A stretch of 64,000 nt of DNA from Rhabditoides inermis (lineage: Eukaryota; Nematoda; Chromadorea; Rhabditida; Rhabditidae). Shown in pieces: positions 25,692 through 39,600 of this stretch. The notes under the pieces were generated by a model that was not told where the DNA came from, did not search any database, and saw only the letters and a program-made list of their open reading frames with translations. The number at the start of each line of letters is the position of its first letter. The stretch's first letter is position 1. Location of the stretch: assembly GCA_963966185.1 (NCBI GenBank), contig CAWZYM010000331.1:1569001-1633000 (forward strand), written 5' to 3'. Position numbers and translations under genes: made by a program.

Positions 25692-28187
25692 CCACAGAAT
25701 TAGAATTATTTTAGTCAGCATAGATCTTCGACCGACCTTCCGCAGAGTAATCCCTCAAATCGGGGGATACCTTGATCTTTATTATTCTAAGAAGTAACTT
25801 TGTATCGTAAAGAAGCAGCAATAGCGTTGTAATAAAGATTGTGAACAATTGTTTATGACTTTATAATTATCATAGTTGTTTCTGTAACGAGTTGGGAGTA
25901 GATTTTTGGAAGATCGTGATCGCATTGCATCATCCATAACATTCTCAAGGTATTAGTGTGGTGAAACGTATTCAGGTCATGTAAACATGCAAACATACTG
26001 GTAAATGGATCGTATTCAGGTACTGTCAACATAGAGACATATACTGGTAGCATAATGTGAAACGTCATTCGGTACTTTCGACCTTCGACCCTACCATCCC
26101 CGTTGCTAAACTGTGTTTCTCCCAGCGCTTAGCCCTTGTGGTGTACCGTATGCACTTGTTGTATAGTCAGGATATAGCGATTCTGGATGAATGATTGATT
26201 GATTGTCATTTGGTAAGTGATAGCAGAAACCTTCTTTTCAGCGTGTGGTTGCTCTTCGTTCGGATCGGCGCGCCCTGATTGCGAGCAGACAACTGGGCGG
26301 TGGGTGCAGGGGTCATGTGTAAACCAAAGTGTTTTATTGTTAGTGTAGCGTTTATCTAGCTACAAATATGCATAGCAAGGTTTTTTCAACAGACTTTTCA
26401 GCGGAAGGTTTTTTTCTAACAATGTGTTCATAACCAGCTTTTTTTCCCAATATATCACAAGAAATTCAAAATGTGTTGAATGGGTTATAGTACACATTCG
26501 GTTTCGGTCCCTTTGACCAGACCGAATGTGTGAACCTACCGGGCATCATAGGTGAGTGTACAAAGTAGTATCCCAAAAAGAGGGCAACGTCGTGAAAATT
26601 ACCGAAACGCCGGCGTCGCGCGCTATTAACCCATTGATGAAACGTACCAAATACAAGTTGGGCAGAAAAGACCCCACCAAGGTATAGAATAGAAGTTTTC
26701 GTGAATTAAGTGAATTGAATTAATTAAACTGTTTTCAGGTGCGAGTGCGCGCGCGGCGCTATCGGGGCCAAGTGTGAGCGGTGTGAGAATGGATGGAGAC
26801 TGACACCGAATGGATGCGAGAGGATGGAGGAGTACCGGGCACCGAGGTGGGACAATGTTTTCTCATGAGACAAAGAAATAGAAACGTTCTGATCAGTTCT
26901 GACATGAGTTGTCCTATGCAAAACACGATAACAGATGAGAGAAATGTTAGGAAACATATGTATCCTAACACGCGTGGTAATAAGTACTTTACTAGTTGAA
27001 GCCGTCAGTATCTTCAAATGCTACAACAACCAACTGGGCGTTTGAAGATTCTGTTTCGAAAAGACTGATTAGAAGCAGGGGTTGTGAACGAAGATTTAGA
27101 ACGATGAGAAACGAATTGCAATCAGTTTCAGTACCTGTATCAAGGTACCGAGGTGGGCGGGAGTGTTGGGGGGAAATGGTAAACGCATGTTTCACGAGTT
27201 CATTACGTTTCACACGATGATTATACCTCATGAGAAGTTGGGATGGTCAATTCTATGGGTAATTATCATCAGGCCAGCGTCAACTCCGAAAAAAACAACA
27301 AATGATTACAAACACTGAACGATGTGCGTAAATCGACGCGTTGTGTAGTATTTAAATAAATGTCTTCTCAGTTCGTGCTCGCAGCTGCGGTGTCACCACG
27401 GCGCGCGGTGTGTGGATGGACCGGGAGGGCCGGACTGCAAATGCCCGGAGGGGTGCGATGCGAAGGAGCTGGGTGGGTCTCTTTCTCTCTCTCTCCTCTT
27501 TCTCCTTCTCTTTTTTCTCTCTCTTCCTTGCTCTCTCTCTCTCTTTCTCTCTCTCTCTTTCTCTCTCTCTTCCTTTCTCTCTCTCTCTCCCTTCTCTCTC
27601 TCCACTCCCTCCCTCCAGGCCTCGTCTCCACTATGTCGGTGTGTGGCAGCGACGGCGCCACCTACGACTCGCACTGCCAGCTCAAGTGAGTGGAACCTGA
27701 GTGGGATACGTTTCAAGCAGAGTTATTATATTATGATGCGACTTTGGAATAACAATAAGTTTAACACACATAATGAGTGGAGTGAGAACATAATGAGTCG
27801 AGTGAGATACGTTTCACGCTGAGAGTAAATGATGATGTGGTTTGTATGCGCAATCAAATCCATGTGTAGATTTCTGCTAGTCTACGTAATATAACTGCAT
27901 GTCTCACTGGATAGGAGGATATTTTGATAGGTTTCACGACGCGCATACACGTTAGGTGGCGTTTCGATGGCAATAGAAAAAGTGCAAACAATGAGTAATA
28001 TTTAGTTGAATGAAATGTGCTATCCAGGAGCTCATTTCTCATGATTTGTAATTGTGATATGATCGATGCAGTTATGATCAAATATTGAAATGGTTTACTT
28101 AGTATTAATTTTTTCAGGCAGTTCGCGTGCAAGCACCAAATCGATCTCGTGCCAGTTCAGCTGGGCATATGCGAGAAGGGTGAGTGG

Positions 28188-28266
<79 letters not shown>

Positions 28267-28360
28267 CTCTCTCTCTCCCTCTCTTTCTTTCTCTCCCCCC
28301 TCTCTCTATCCCCTCGCTCTCGCTTCCGCTCTCTCTGTCCTCTCGCTCTCTTTCTCCTTT

Positions 28361-28400
<40 letters not shown>

Positions 28401-31400
28401 CTCTCTCCGCAAAACCGTTACCAATAATCAATCTATTTGTATACTTTCGTGAGGTTACGTTTCACATTTAACGTATCAACGATAACGTTTTGGCACGGCA
28501 ATAGGCAAAAGAAAGAGATTATTTTCAGAGTCAGCGGAAGCGGACCTCGTCGATCGCCTCGAGAGAAAGCCGGAAGAGGCCGGCGGGAAGAAGGTGGGCG
28601 GGGCTTCGAGGGGCGGGTCATAAATTGCGGTTGTTAGAACGTCAGTACGTGTGTAATACTATTAAAAATTTTCTATTGCGGATGTAATGAACAATAAACA
28701 GCTCCAACTTGCTCATCTCGTCTTTTGTACGCATTGAATCGTACTATGATCTCATCTCGGGGTCCACATAATTAGAAGGAATTGCGGACAAGACGTTACT
28801 GGAAATTCCAATATCCACCTGGAAAATCCAGTTTCCAGCTGGAAAATCCATTTTTCCACTGGAAAACTGGATTTTCCAGTGGAAAACTGGATTTTCCAGT
28901 AACGTGTTAGGACAGGATCAATGTAATGTTGTATGCGTCACGTCTTCCAGCCGCTCCACTCGCTGTGCGACTCGTCCTCGGACTGTCCGGCGGGTGCTGT
29001 GTGCAGGGCGCGGGTCGGCAGGCGGGGACGGTCAGTCATTGAGCGATTATAGTTCTATGCTCGCAATAAGTGGCGCGCGGTGGGGTAGATCAGAGGAGGA
29101 CGGAGAGTCAGCACTCGGCAATAGCGCGCAAAACAAGAGAGGCAGACGGTTATGGCACCGTATTTCGAACTGCATGCGAGGTAGATCGAAAACTATCGCT
29201 CTGGCGCAGGCTATAAGAGATTGAAGCTTAACACACGTTTTCACCACAGTGTGGCGTGTGTTAGACTTTTTCAACGATACCTATGTATCACACGTTCCGC
29301 GTGTGAAGGTGAACGATGTAGTATTACGGTATGTAGTGTGGTTATGTATATGTAGCATTGAATGTTTGATACGTTTCATGTAGAACTCATAGTCTTCGGT
29401 GCAAGTCACTATAGGTCGTTGGGATCCAGTGCATCAATCCTTCTAACATTTTCCACAACACTTATTGCAGACAATGTCTCTCGAAGTTTAATACATTTGT
29501 GGAATCAATAATATGGAATCAATAATACAATAAACGTTCAGGTGCGAGTGCGGTCAAGACCGGGAGGACAAGGGCGGCAAGTGCGAGGAGGTGAAGGGTG
29601 GGTCATGTTCACATGCAGATGTTCATTCGGAATCGCAAGCATCAATCATGGTTCAAAACGAACCAGAACACCTTATTATCGAAGCAACTGCAACATTATT
29701 GATATTTCGATCGATTCCAGACAATACGCACAAGTGAAACGTATCTGAACAACTCAGTAGACAAATGTTCAAAATCAATGTAGTTCCTCAGTCTCCTCTA
29801 CTGCTCAGAGTGATTTTCGAAATTGAGAAAAAGTTCGGATCTGTGAACAACAAGTTCATGAAGTATGGCATAAATGACATGTGAATGTCGTTTCAGAGTC
29901 TCCCCTGCTTCTTTCCTCTCACTTCTCCGGCGACTCTTCCGGCAGGGTCAGAGTGGCGGAAGGCACTCGGCTGCTCAGCAATGTCACCATCGCGGTGAGT
30001 GTGGGTTGTGAAGTTATGTTCAAGCGTTTTCGTTCATTTTTGTCAGTGTGTTCATGTCAGAATTGTTATTGAACGATGTCTGGAACTTTACAACTTAATT
30101 GAGTAGTCGTGAACGGTGCGCAGGATAAAGCTTGCGTGGCACGTAAGTGCACTTGCAAATGAGTGGCTTGGTATTATTCGCTACTATTTCTGATAATCAC
30201 AAGCCCAACCGATTGGGCTGCCACAAACCTGGCGCGCTCTCGTCAGTGCTTTGTTGCGTAAAGCGCACTCACTATTCAAGGTATCGTTTTCAAGAAATAG
30301 CAGAGCGTTCCCAGGAGTTCTTGCGCACTCATAGGACAAAGGGTTTCGAAGATGAGTGTTCTGAAGAGAGTACTCGGAAAACACATTTTCCTTCCAGTTC
30401 TCTCCGCTCACCCCCAACGGTGTCCTTCTCCATCTGCGGGGAACTGAAGGAGACGAGCTGGTGGTGAGGATCAGGCAGAGGAGAGTGGTCGTCGAGTGAG
30501 TGATACGTTTCTATATTGATTGTGTTTCAACTTTCGATATACAATGAAAACTTCCACTCCTCCGCAGAGTACTCATAAGTTATTAGTGGTAGTGGGGGTC
30601 AGGAGGAGTGCAACATAGAGTGCTACGTTTTCTGATGTGCCGAAGTGGTGCGCGTGAGGCAGAGGAGGGTCGTTGTCGAGTGAGTATATTATATATACGA
30701 AAGCTTCGATTCTTCTGAAGAGTACTCATACGTATTAGTGGTAGTATTCATTCGTCGTGGAGTGAGTGTTTTCTTATCACTTGCTTTTTTGTGTTTTTTG
30801 AGTTACAGAAATTTTCAGGAGCACAATTTGCGAGCGCCAGCATGTCATGTTACGAGATTTGTGCCATGTCTAACGACTAAAACATCGATATCAGACAAGT
30901 AGCGTCAGAATGTTCCGAATGCGACCGGAACATGGACAGAATGGCGAATTGGGCGAATTGGGCGAATTTGGCAGAATGGCGAAGGCGAATTCTTGCGAGG
31001 ATATTTGAACTGGAGACATGACCGCAAATTTTATGTCTGAATTCTGAATAGTTTGCAACAAAGTTTGCCTAACATTAATATTCATAACACATCAGAACAT
31101 TTAAAGTGCAGATGAAACGTAAGCAACTTATGACTCCATTCTGCGTCCCTCGTATTTGAATCGAGTGTGACATAGATACTTATCACATGCGGCATCATTG
31201 TGTGTTCAGCCACAAAGACAAAGTACCTGTGAACTGAGATTAGGTACACTTTCTTGTAGTCACGATATCAACGTGACAATTAACACATGCAATAATACGA
31301 ATCTAAAGCGCGTGCGAGAAAAAAGTTAACCACTTAACCATCAACAATCCGGAATCGCACGTGAAAAAAGTCACAATGTACTTACTATGAGCGTGAGAAT

Positions 31401-33901
31401 AAGTGCACATTTTTATAGCAACATAAACAGACTATGTACAAATGTACAAGTATAGATCGTCTAACACACAATCCCAGGATTGTGGAAATGCATGTGAGCA
31501 TATACAAAAAACATGTAGATGTTTCTACCCTAACAAGAACTAAACCTTTCACACTGAGTGAGTGGACAGACAGAGTGAATCAAAGTGAGACGAGACGTTT
31601 CGAGTCTTTTCCTACCCCAGCTCCAGCAGAGCAGGAATACAAAGATGAAAATGAGAGTGACACACTACAGAAAACATAGCTTGATGACTCGTCTACCCTA
31701 ACAATAGTAAGTAGAAGATAGAGAAAGCTTCAAGCTGCTTGTCTACCTCACACACTGAGTGATTGGACAGACTGATGAGCACTGAGTGAACCAAAGTGAG
31801 GGGGACATTTCGAGAAGTTTTCCTACCCCAGCAGGAAGACCAGGATGAGAATGAGAGTGACGCAGAAGAATGTGGCGAATGCGACGAGGAACACCATGAA
31901 GACGGAGACGTGGTGGCCGAATGCGTCGGCCGCCTGAAATGGGTGTACTATATCGAATACACGGCCCGGATAGTTGCACAGCGCGCCCCACAGAGAGAGC
32001 GGCGCGCGCACAGGCCGCACCGCGAGTGAATGGGCGCATAGCGATTTCAGTGAAGAAACGATCGCGATCTAGCGCTTGCTGGTAATTCGCAGTGGAGCTG
32101 GAGCTGGCGCGTCGCGTGCTTGCGGAGCGGTCAGTGCGAGCTCCACTGTCCACTGTGTCCGAACCGTGGAAGAACACTAGACATTGTAGTAGCGCGTAGT
32201 ATCCTAGTATCATCCACCATGCTTGGTACGTTTTTACTTGAAGTATTTAGAAAGTGTCGGGGGTTTCTCCTTCACGATCCTGCAATGGTTCTGTACTCCA
32301 TAAAAATAAAGGTAAAGGTAGCCCCTCAATGAACTTATGAGTACTCTGCGGGGCAGACTGCTACCAATTTGCCACCTCTATATCGTATCAATATCTTGGC
32401 ATTACTTTTACTTTGTCTTGCTGCTGCTGTTGCGTATATCTACATCTCACTGCTCATGAGCCTGTATGCAAGTCATCTTTGAGAGGTACAAAGTGTTGAA
32501 GTGAGCCGCTAAGTAATTACGAACGCGTGATACGAGGAGTAGGGAAGTCGTGAGGTAGAACGGATGTGGGGATACTCTTCAACGCTTTCTTACCAAACGC
32601 TCTAGCGCTCGTTATTCATAATGCACTGTGAACTTATAACGATTGCTTTGGTTAGCTCCTATAAACACTTTCATCATTATATCAGTCGATGACGTCATAG
32701 CGAGAAAACTGTGACAAACCTCATCTGACATACAGCACGGCAGCCACGAGCAGTCGACGTGCCTCCCCTCCTAACATTATCGATTGATTATCGATTGAAT
32801 TATCGATTCATTGATTATCACTAACCTCTGGCGGAAAGTCGTCGTCGCTGAAGAGCGAGTTCTTGGAGCTCGTCATGTTTCTGAAAATGAAAATAAGTTT
32901 CACGACTGTGATGTTATGATGTATACTGTTTTACAACCAATTGGTTATGAATACAATACGTTTTTAATCAAAGAAAACTTGAAAAAAAGTAAATATTACA
33001 TATTGCATACGTATGTAATCTGTTTACGTTTCAAGAGAATGTTATTAACGGGATATTTTGACATCGAAATAATCCACCCTCTTTGCCACGATAATATCGT
33101 ACGTAATAACCAAATAAAACTCACCTATTCAAAGTCATCGTAAGAGTTGAAATTAAAAAGAAGCCGAATAGTGTGGCTAAAGGATAGATCGGTGAGAAAT
33201 CAATACCGCGCAACGCTTATCGCTCCTTCCTTATCAGGAAGTTCTATCGGGAAGTGACGTAAACCCCATGCGAGAAATCAGAATCCAGAATCCGGAATCC
33301 AGAATCCAGAATCCAGAATTCAGAATCAAGAATCCAGAATCCAGAATCCAGAATTCTCACCTCACTTTCACTTCAGGATCGGTGCAGAGACGATTACATC
33401 GGGAGAGTTTCTGGCACTCGGAGTGAAGCATACCATACAGGTATGTACATCTTACACAAAGACGACAAAAATCCAAAGTCATGATGAGCCTCAATGTGAA
33501 ATACTACCTGCGATATATATCATCCGATACTTTTGTAAGAATATGTGATATGTGGTCTGATAAGTAAAAAAAAATAGGAAAGGGAAGATCAAACAAACTA
33601 CAAAGCGAGACAGACAGTCGTTCGTAGAAGAAAAGGTGATACTCTGTTAACACTATTTCGACCCGTTATCCTAACTGCACTATTTACAAATGAAGGAGCA
33701 TTTTACTACCGCGCTACAAAAAAACATAGCATACAGAAACTTCGAAATGTACGAAGCAAGAATGTGTTCTAGCTACGCTGGCGTCACCGTCTGCTGTCTC
33801 TCTTTGTGGGGGAGGGTCTGACGACCGCACGATTGGACCTGCCAGATCAAGACGTGGAGGAGATGGCTGTGGGAGGGAACAGGTGGGAGAGAGAGAGGGA
33901 A

Positions 33902-33958
<57 letters not shown>

Positions 33959-36221
33959 CCTTACCACTACACTGTTTAGTTCGACAAGTATTGGCTTTTT
34001 AGGCATATGTTTCACAGCCCATATTTATGCAATGGACTCGTATTTCAGGCTAATTGCAGATCATCATGAATCGTGATCATGATTATGTTAATAACATGAT
34101 TTAAAATTTAAACACAGATAAAAGAGGTTCAATGCGTTTAATGTGGTGTACGCAACCTTTCGTAGTCACAGTCGAAAAGTTCATATTTGCAGTTCCCCGG
34201 AAGACGTGCCGTTCTCCGGGTGTGTGGAGTGGATTCGAGTGGGAGAGAAGTACGTGACGCGAGACATGCTGCACAATGCGGACGAGATCGGTGGGTAGAG
34301 GAGATCTGGATAGTGCGGTTTTGTAGATATTCATACCTGTCTCTTTCAGCCACGTGTTCGTGTAGTGAGACATCTTGTACGCAGGACGAAGGGACAAAGA
34401 ATGGTGGGTGGCACGGCTCACAGTTACATACACACACAGCGCTCGATGCCAAGCTCTTTTCATTTTATGATTTGCGCGTGTGTGATTTTATATTCATTTT
34501 ATGATTTGCGCGTGAGCTGACTATTTTTCTTCTCTTTTCGTATTCAACAGACTTATTAGTGCAAGGCCAGAACTCGAGTTACATGTACGTTTCAAACGGC
34601 GCATATACACGCGCGCGAGAGGTGTGCAGCAATGCGAGTCCAAGATCGATTGACGAATTATGCTGTACAAAACGTATTGTTATGCATTCAAAGTCATGAT
34701 ACAGCATACGTTTCATTGCCTGCTGAAATCGATTACCTTGCATGCGTTCAATTCAATTACATGTTCACGTATGTATATAATAATATAAAAGTCCGTTTTA
34801 CAGCCGGCCACCCTCTCTCTCGCTGGGTCTCGTTCCAGTCGCATGGACATCTCCAGTTTCCGGCTGTGAGATTGGACGTGCGGGAGACACTCGAGGTAAG
34901 ACCCCACTTCTCCAAAGCCTCTTTCTTCCCGGTGGTTTGCGAGGTGTAGCGAGAGGGCTCGAGTGAAGAAGTAAGAGTAAGTGAGGTGACGGCACTCACC
35001 AGACACCTCTTCCATAATACCATATGCGAAGACCTACTCGTTTCAAGTGATCTATTCTAGTGATGTGACGATCTTACGAGTAAACCTCATTCATTTCTAT
35101 TTCAAACTGCTCCTTTAAAGAAGGACTCCTTGGAATGTGCCAGCCGGCGCGAAATGCTCGCCCCAGTGCCAGTCTGCCGCATGTCTTCGTGTTAAGACCA
35201 ATTTCAATATTTTCTACCGTGTCTCTGTCACTGGGTCAGCCCTCGTTTTGCGCGGGAAATCAACAGCAGTGAGGGAGAGTGTGCGTGACTCGCGCGGCTT
35301 CTTTCATCTGGTGCCAGCCAAACACAGAATCGATCACCAAAAAGGCGCGAACTCGTCTCGTGGAGGAAAACTCGTGTCTCTGTGATTGCGCCTGCCCAGC
35401 TGATTGGGGGCGGTCTTGCGGCACTGGCAAAATGCCAAAATCTTGCGCCCATAGTGACGGTCAATAGTATTCGTACTGCCGAAAAAAATTCGTTATGCAA
35501 ATTTTGATGAGTAAAAAAATTCTTTCTTCTGTAGATATGTTAAAATCACGATACCCTATAAATTATGACCTCTAATGTTGTTTTCCGTGGAGGCCTTCTT
35601 TAAATAGTGTTTTGAGTGCTGCCTGACCGCAAACGTTGAGGATGTGAAGTGAAAGTGTGAAAGTACATGCAATCGCGCTTGCATTTTTATGACAACACTC
35701 TGTTGCGAGATTTATTTAACATGTTGTCAGCTTCTAAAAAAAAGTGCGTGCTTGTGTGTGTTTTTTAAGCAATTTTCAGGAGAAAATCTAAATATCATTC
35801 TGTTAATTATTCTTAACTTTTCAGATCGAAATCCGCGTGAAGCCGCGCCAGCCGGATGGTCTCGTCTTTTTCTGGGGAAAGGTACCTTTTTAATTTCTCG
35901 AAATGTAAAAACCATTAGTCTCTCTGAGCACTTGAGGCACACTTTGTCACACCTAAATGGAAAAGAGAGAGAAAGAGAGACTTCCTTCCTTGAGACAAGA
36001 AGTTTACGACCACGTTTCGAGACACGAGACACATCTCTCTTTTGGACCAACTTGCAAGAAGAGAAAGTAATGAATTTAGATGTTAGACAAACTAATTTTT
36101 CGTGATTTTTTTTTCAGAGCGAAAATGGCGTGTCCGCTGGCGATTTCGTGGCGCTGTATCTGGTTGCGAGTCAGCCACACATGTTCTGGAATCTCGGGTC
36201 GGGAATCGCCTACGTCAAGTG

Positions 36222-36269
<48 letters not shown>

Positions 36270-36603
36270 CCTCCCTCTGTGATCACTCAAAAGAGCGTAG
36301 AAGATTACGTTGCAAACCAGGCGTCTGCTCTGGTGCCTAGGCGATTACAAAAACGAATAGCAATGTTACGCTTTTCAATTCTGAAAAGCCCCACTTGACA
36401 CGTGATGCGTCCAAAATATCTATGATGGAATGCAATTAAAGAAAAAAGCGGATATCATTTCATTGACGAGTCAAGTATAAGTAAAATGAAAAAGGTGATT
36501 CAATATTCAATTCCAACTAACAACACTGGTCATAAATTGGTATTTTCTCAAGGATCCGTTTATGGTTTATCCTGTCTGGCTTTGGACTAATCTTCTCTTT
36601 CTC

Positions 36604-36691
<88 letters not shown>

Positions 36692-39600
36692 CCACGCGTG
36701 ACTTGCCTATTTTCCCACTCACTTGCATATTCGATTGTTGAGTGGAATGGTTCTATTCACTCTGCGGTTAGAGCACACGTCTTCCAATTACGATAATGTT
36801 CTTGGCGTGCACTAGACATGAGAGGGAGGAGAGAAAAAATTGACATGTAGGAAGTGTGTTATCTTGCATCTCACATTGCATCTCTGTCTCGTGACCACAA
36901 ATTAGTCGAATCTGTCTATCCGAGAACTTAGACTGAGTCGAGAAATCTGCCTTACGCATCATTTACCGACTGATTCCCTCAATTACATTTCACTCACTCT
37001 AATTTTGATTTCATTGTTTGCATGGTTCACCACTCTTACGTGAAGAAACTTGTTTCCCACCTAAAAATCTGTGAATAAACGAATGCAATCAAATGAAATA
37101 AACAATAGCTCTTTATGAGAGTATACTAGAAAGGTGTGGTCAACAAAATTGTCTTGATCAAAATAAGATACAGTGACAGGAAGTCTAGCACCTAAATAGG
37201 ACAATCAGATAAGATAAGGGAAGTTCCTCCTTGCGTCTTACGTCATTCATAAACATTCATAAACAAACGGGAGCGTTTCCGATACACTGACACGCCATGA
37301 ATCTATGAACGGCGGCATGACTCCTCCAATATTCACAGGAAGGAATTGATTAATGCGTTTTTTTCTAGATCGTCGACGCCTCTCTCCAACCACCGCTGGA
37401 GCCGGATTCGATTCGGGCGACATTTGAGGAACGGCACACTGCAAGTCGATGACGACTTTGTGCACACGCAAACTTCCCTGGTGTGTTTGTGTTGCTACAA
37501 ATTCATATTCGAGTATTTTGTGCGAAATTGCGTGTTTCCTTATTGCTTCAGGAAAGACTTTTGCAGCCTAGTCATCCCTGTTTTTTTTTAAGTCTGTCCC
37601 CCCGTGACATTCAAAATTGCTCGCAGATACAGCCACAGCGCTTTTCTTCAGCAAGCGCCAAAGAAAAATGCAGTTCACCTGTTGCCATAATAATTGCATT
37701 ACTCATATCTTATTGATTACACACATCACTTTCCAGCCGAAAAACACGCACTTTGACGTTTCGGGCGAGACGGTGTTCGTGGGTGGCGTGCCCGATCGCA
37801 AGCTTTTCCCCCCGAAGCTCCGCCCACTCGCCGGCGACTTTGACGGAAGCGTCGCGTATTTGTCGATCAACGACAAGGTGTTCATGCTGGCAGAGGTGAG
37901 TGGAAAAGGTTGATTGAGAGAAACGACGACAGACTGATTTATTAATTACCGACCACACTCGACACTGAGTAAAAACTGGGGGGAGAACACACAAGGGAAG
38001 GGTACATGGAGTATTTGGGGAGGGGGGAGACCGGTGTTGTTTGATTTCTTCTGTTGCTGGTTCATTCCGTTAGCCGAGTCGGTAGTAGGCGTTGGCGCCC
38101 GCACGCGACAGAGACGCCGTTCTCTTCATGTTCTCTGAGCCAGACGGCGGCATCTGATCATCGATTCATTGATTTATCGATTAGCTATCGATCGGTTACC
38201 TGCATCTGGATGTTGCGCCAGATGTACTGATAGGGGGAGCGCTTCGGGAACGAGTTCTCCATAGCGTCGCTGTCGTCTGGAACATGGAAATGAACAAAAT
38301 GGAAAATGGACAAATGAAAACTTGTCGAAAATGTGTGTGAAGTGTGTGTGTGTGTGTGAATGGTAATTCCTAGAGAGTGAGTGAATGCGCTCTACGTTTG
38401 CTAATGCCTCATTACGGTGTTTTCGCGGTGGGAAGTGCGAATAGTAATTCGAATTAGATTACCGGGGGTGCTAGACGCTAGGCTAGACGATTGTGTGCTA
38501 CGTTGTTACATAACATGACTATGGGAATGGATGCCTGCGTTTGTGGAAAGCCCCACAGTCACACTCACGGGCTCATTCGAAAATGCGCATTTCTAACCGC
38601 TTTTGGTGAATCACACGAAAAATACGCGTCACGCGCACGCATGAATACATAAGTTGAAAATATAGATACTGCGAGCACACTACCGTAATCCAGCAACCTA
38701 CAGTAGGATGATTCAAAGTACAGTAACCCGCTCACCGATCATGAATGCGCGAGTAAGGGCGAGGCAGGAGAGTGCGAATAGGAGGAGCGCTCGGAGGGAC
38801 GGCATGACTGTGCGGCGACTGGGCGACAGAGTGACAGAGGGGGTGCCTTCCCGGGGGAAAGGGGGCGGGGCCTAGGTGCCTTCGGGCAATGCCACCACTC
38901 ACCCCTTCCTTTTCGGCGTTTGCGAGTAGTTTGGAACCGATTAAGGGGGTTTGCACATTGTTTCCTGCGATTCCGCGCCGGAAACGCGTTAAGCGATTTT
39001 GTGTTGCAAAGATTTTTGGGAGACTTTGTTTGCGAGGGGGGGGGGGATTTGGGAGGTTCTATGATGCTTTTTGTGCAAAACTTTATTCACCCCCACCTTT
39101 TCTGTCTAACTCTCTTCAGCGCCCCATGCTCTCTTGGGCAAAGTTTTGGGCGTGGGTAAAGTATGACAAAAGTTTGGGCTGAGTTTCAAAACGTGACCCC
39201 CAGTCCAACAGCGAGAAACTTAGAGCAAAAATGGAAACTTTACTTTTCTTTGACCCATAACTTTAGTCAAATTTCATCTTAGAACCTCCCTAAAGGGAGT
39301 CTGGGCTCTCGAGATATTCGAGATAGCACTGAGCACTCGGCTTTTCCTGGAATGGCTAATTGGGCGCCTCGTTAGTAAATTAGTAAGTAAGTCAATTTTG
39401 AGAGGATGTAGTATGAAAGTGTCCAATGCAAGTACACAATGAAGTACATCTCGGAGAACGGTGGCCCTTGTATGAGTATGGAATCCAATTTCTCACTCAG
39501 TATTTAACGTTCGCAGGAAGAGATTCACAATTTTATTTACGCTTTATGGATGCTAATAGCTAGTTGCTAAACGTGCGTTCCATACAGGAAACGAAAACAC

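Noticed and set aside
31743..32213. 156-codon minus-strand frame
   Set aside because: It runs through MITE family B and is out of frame with the hydrophobic C-terminus of the nested gene.
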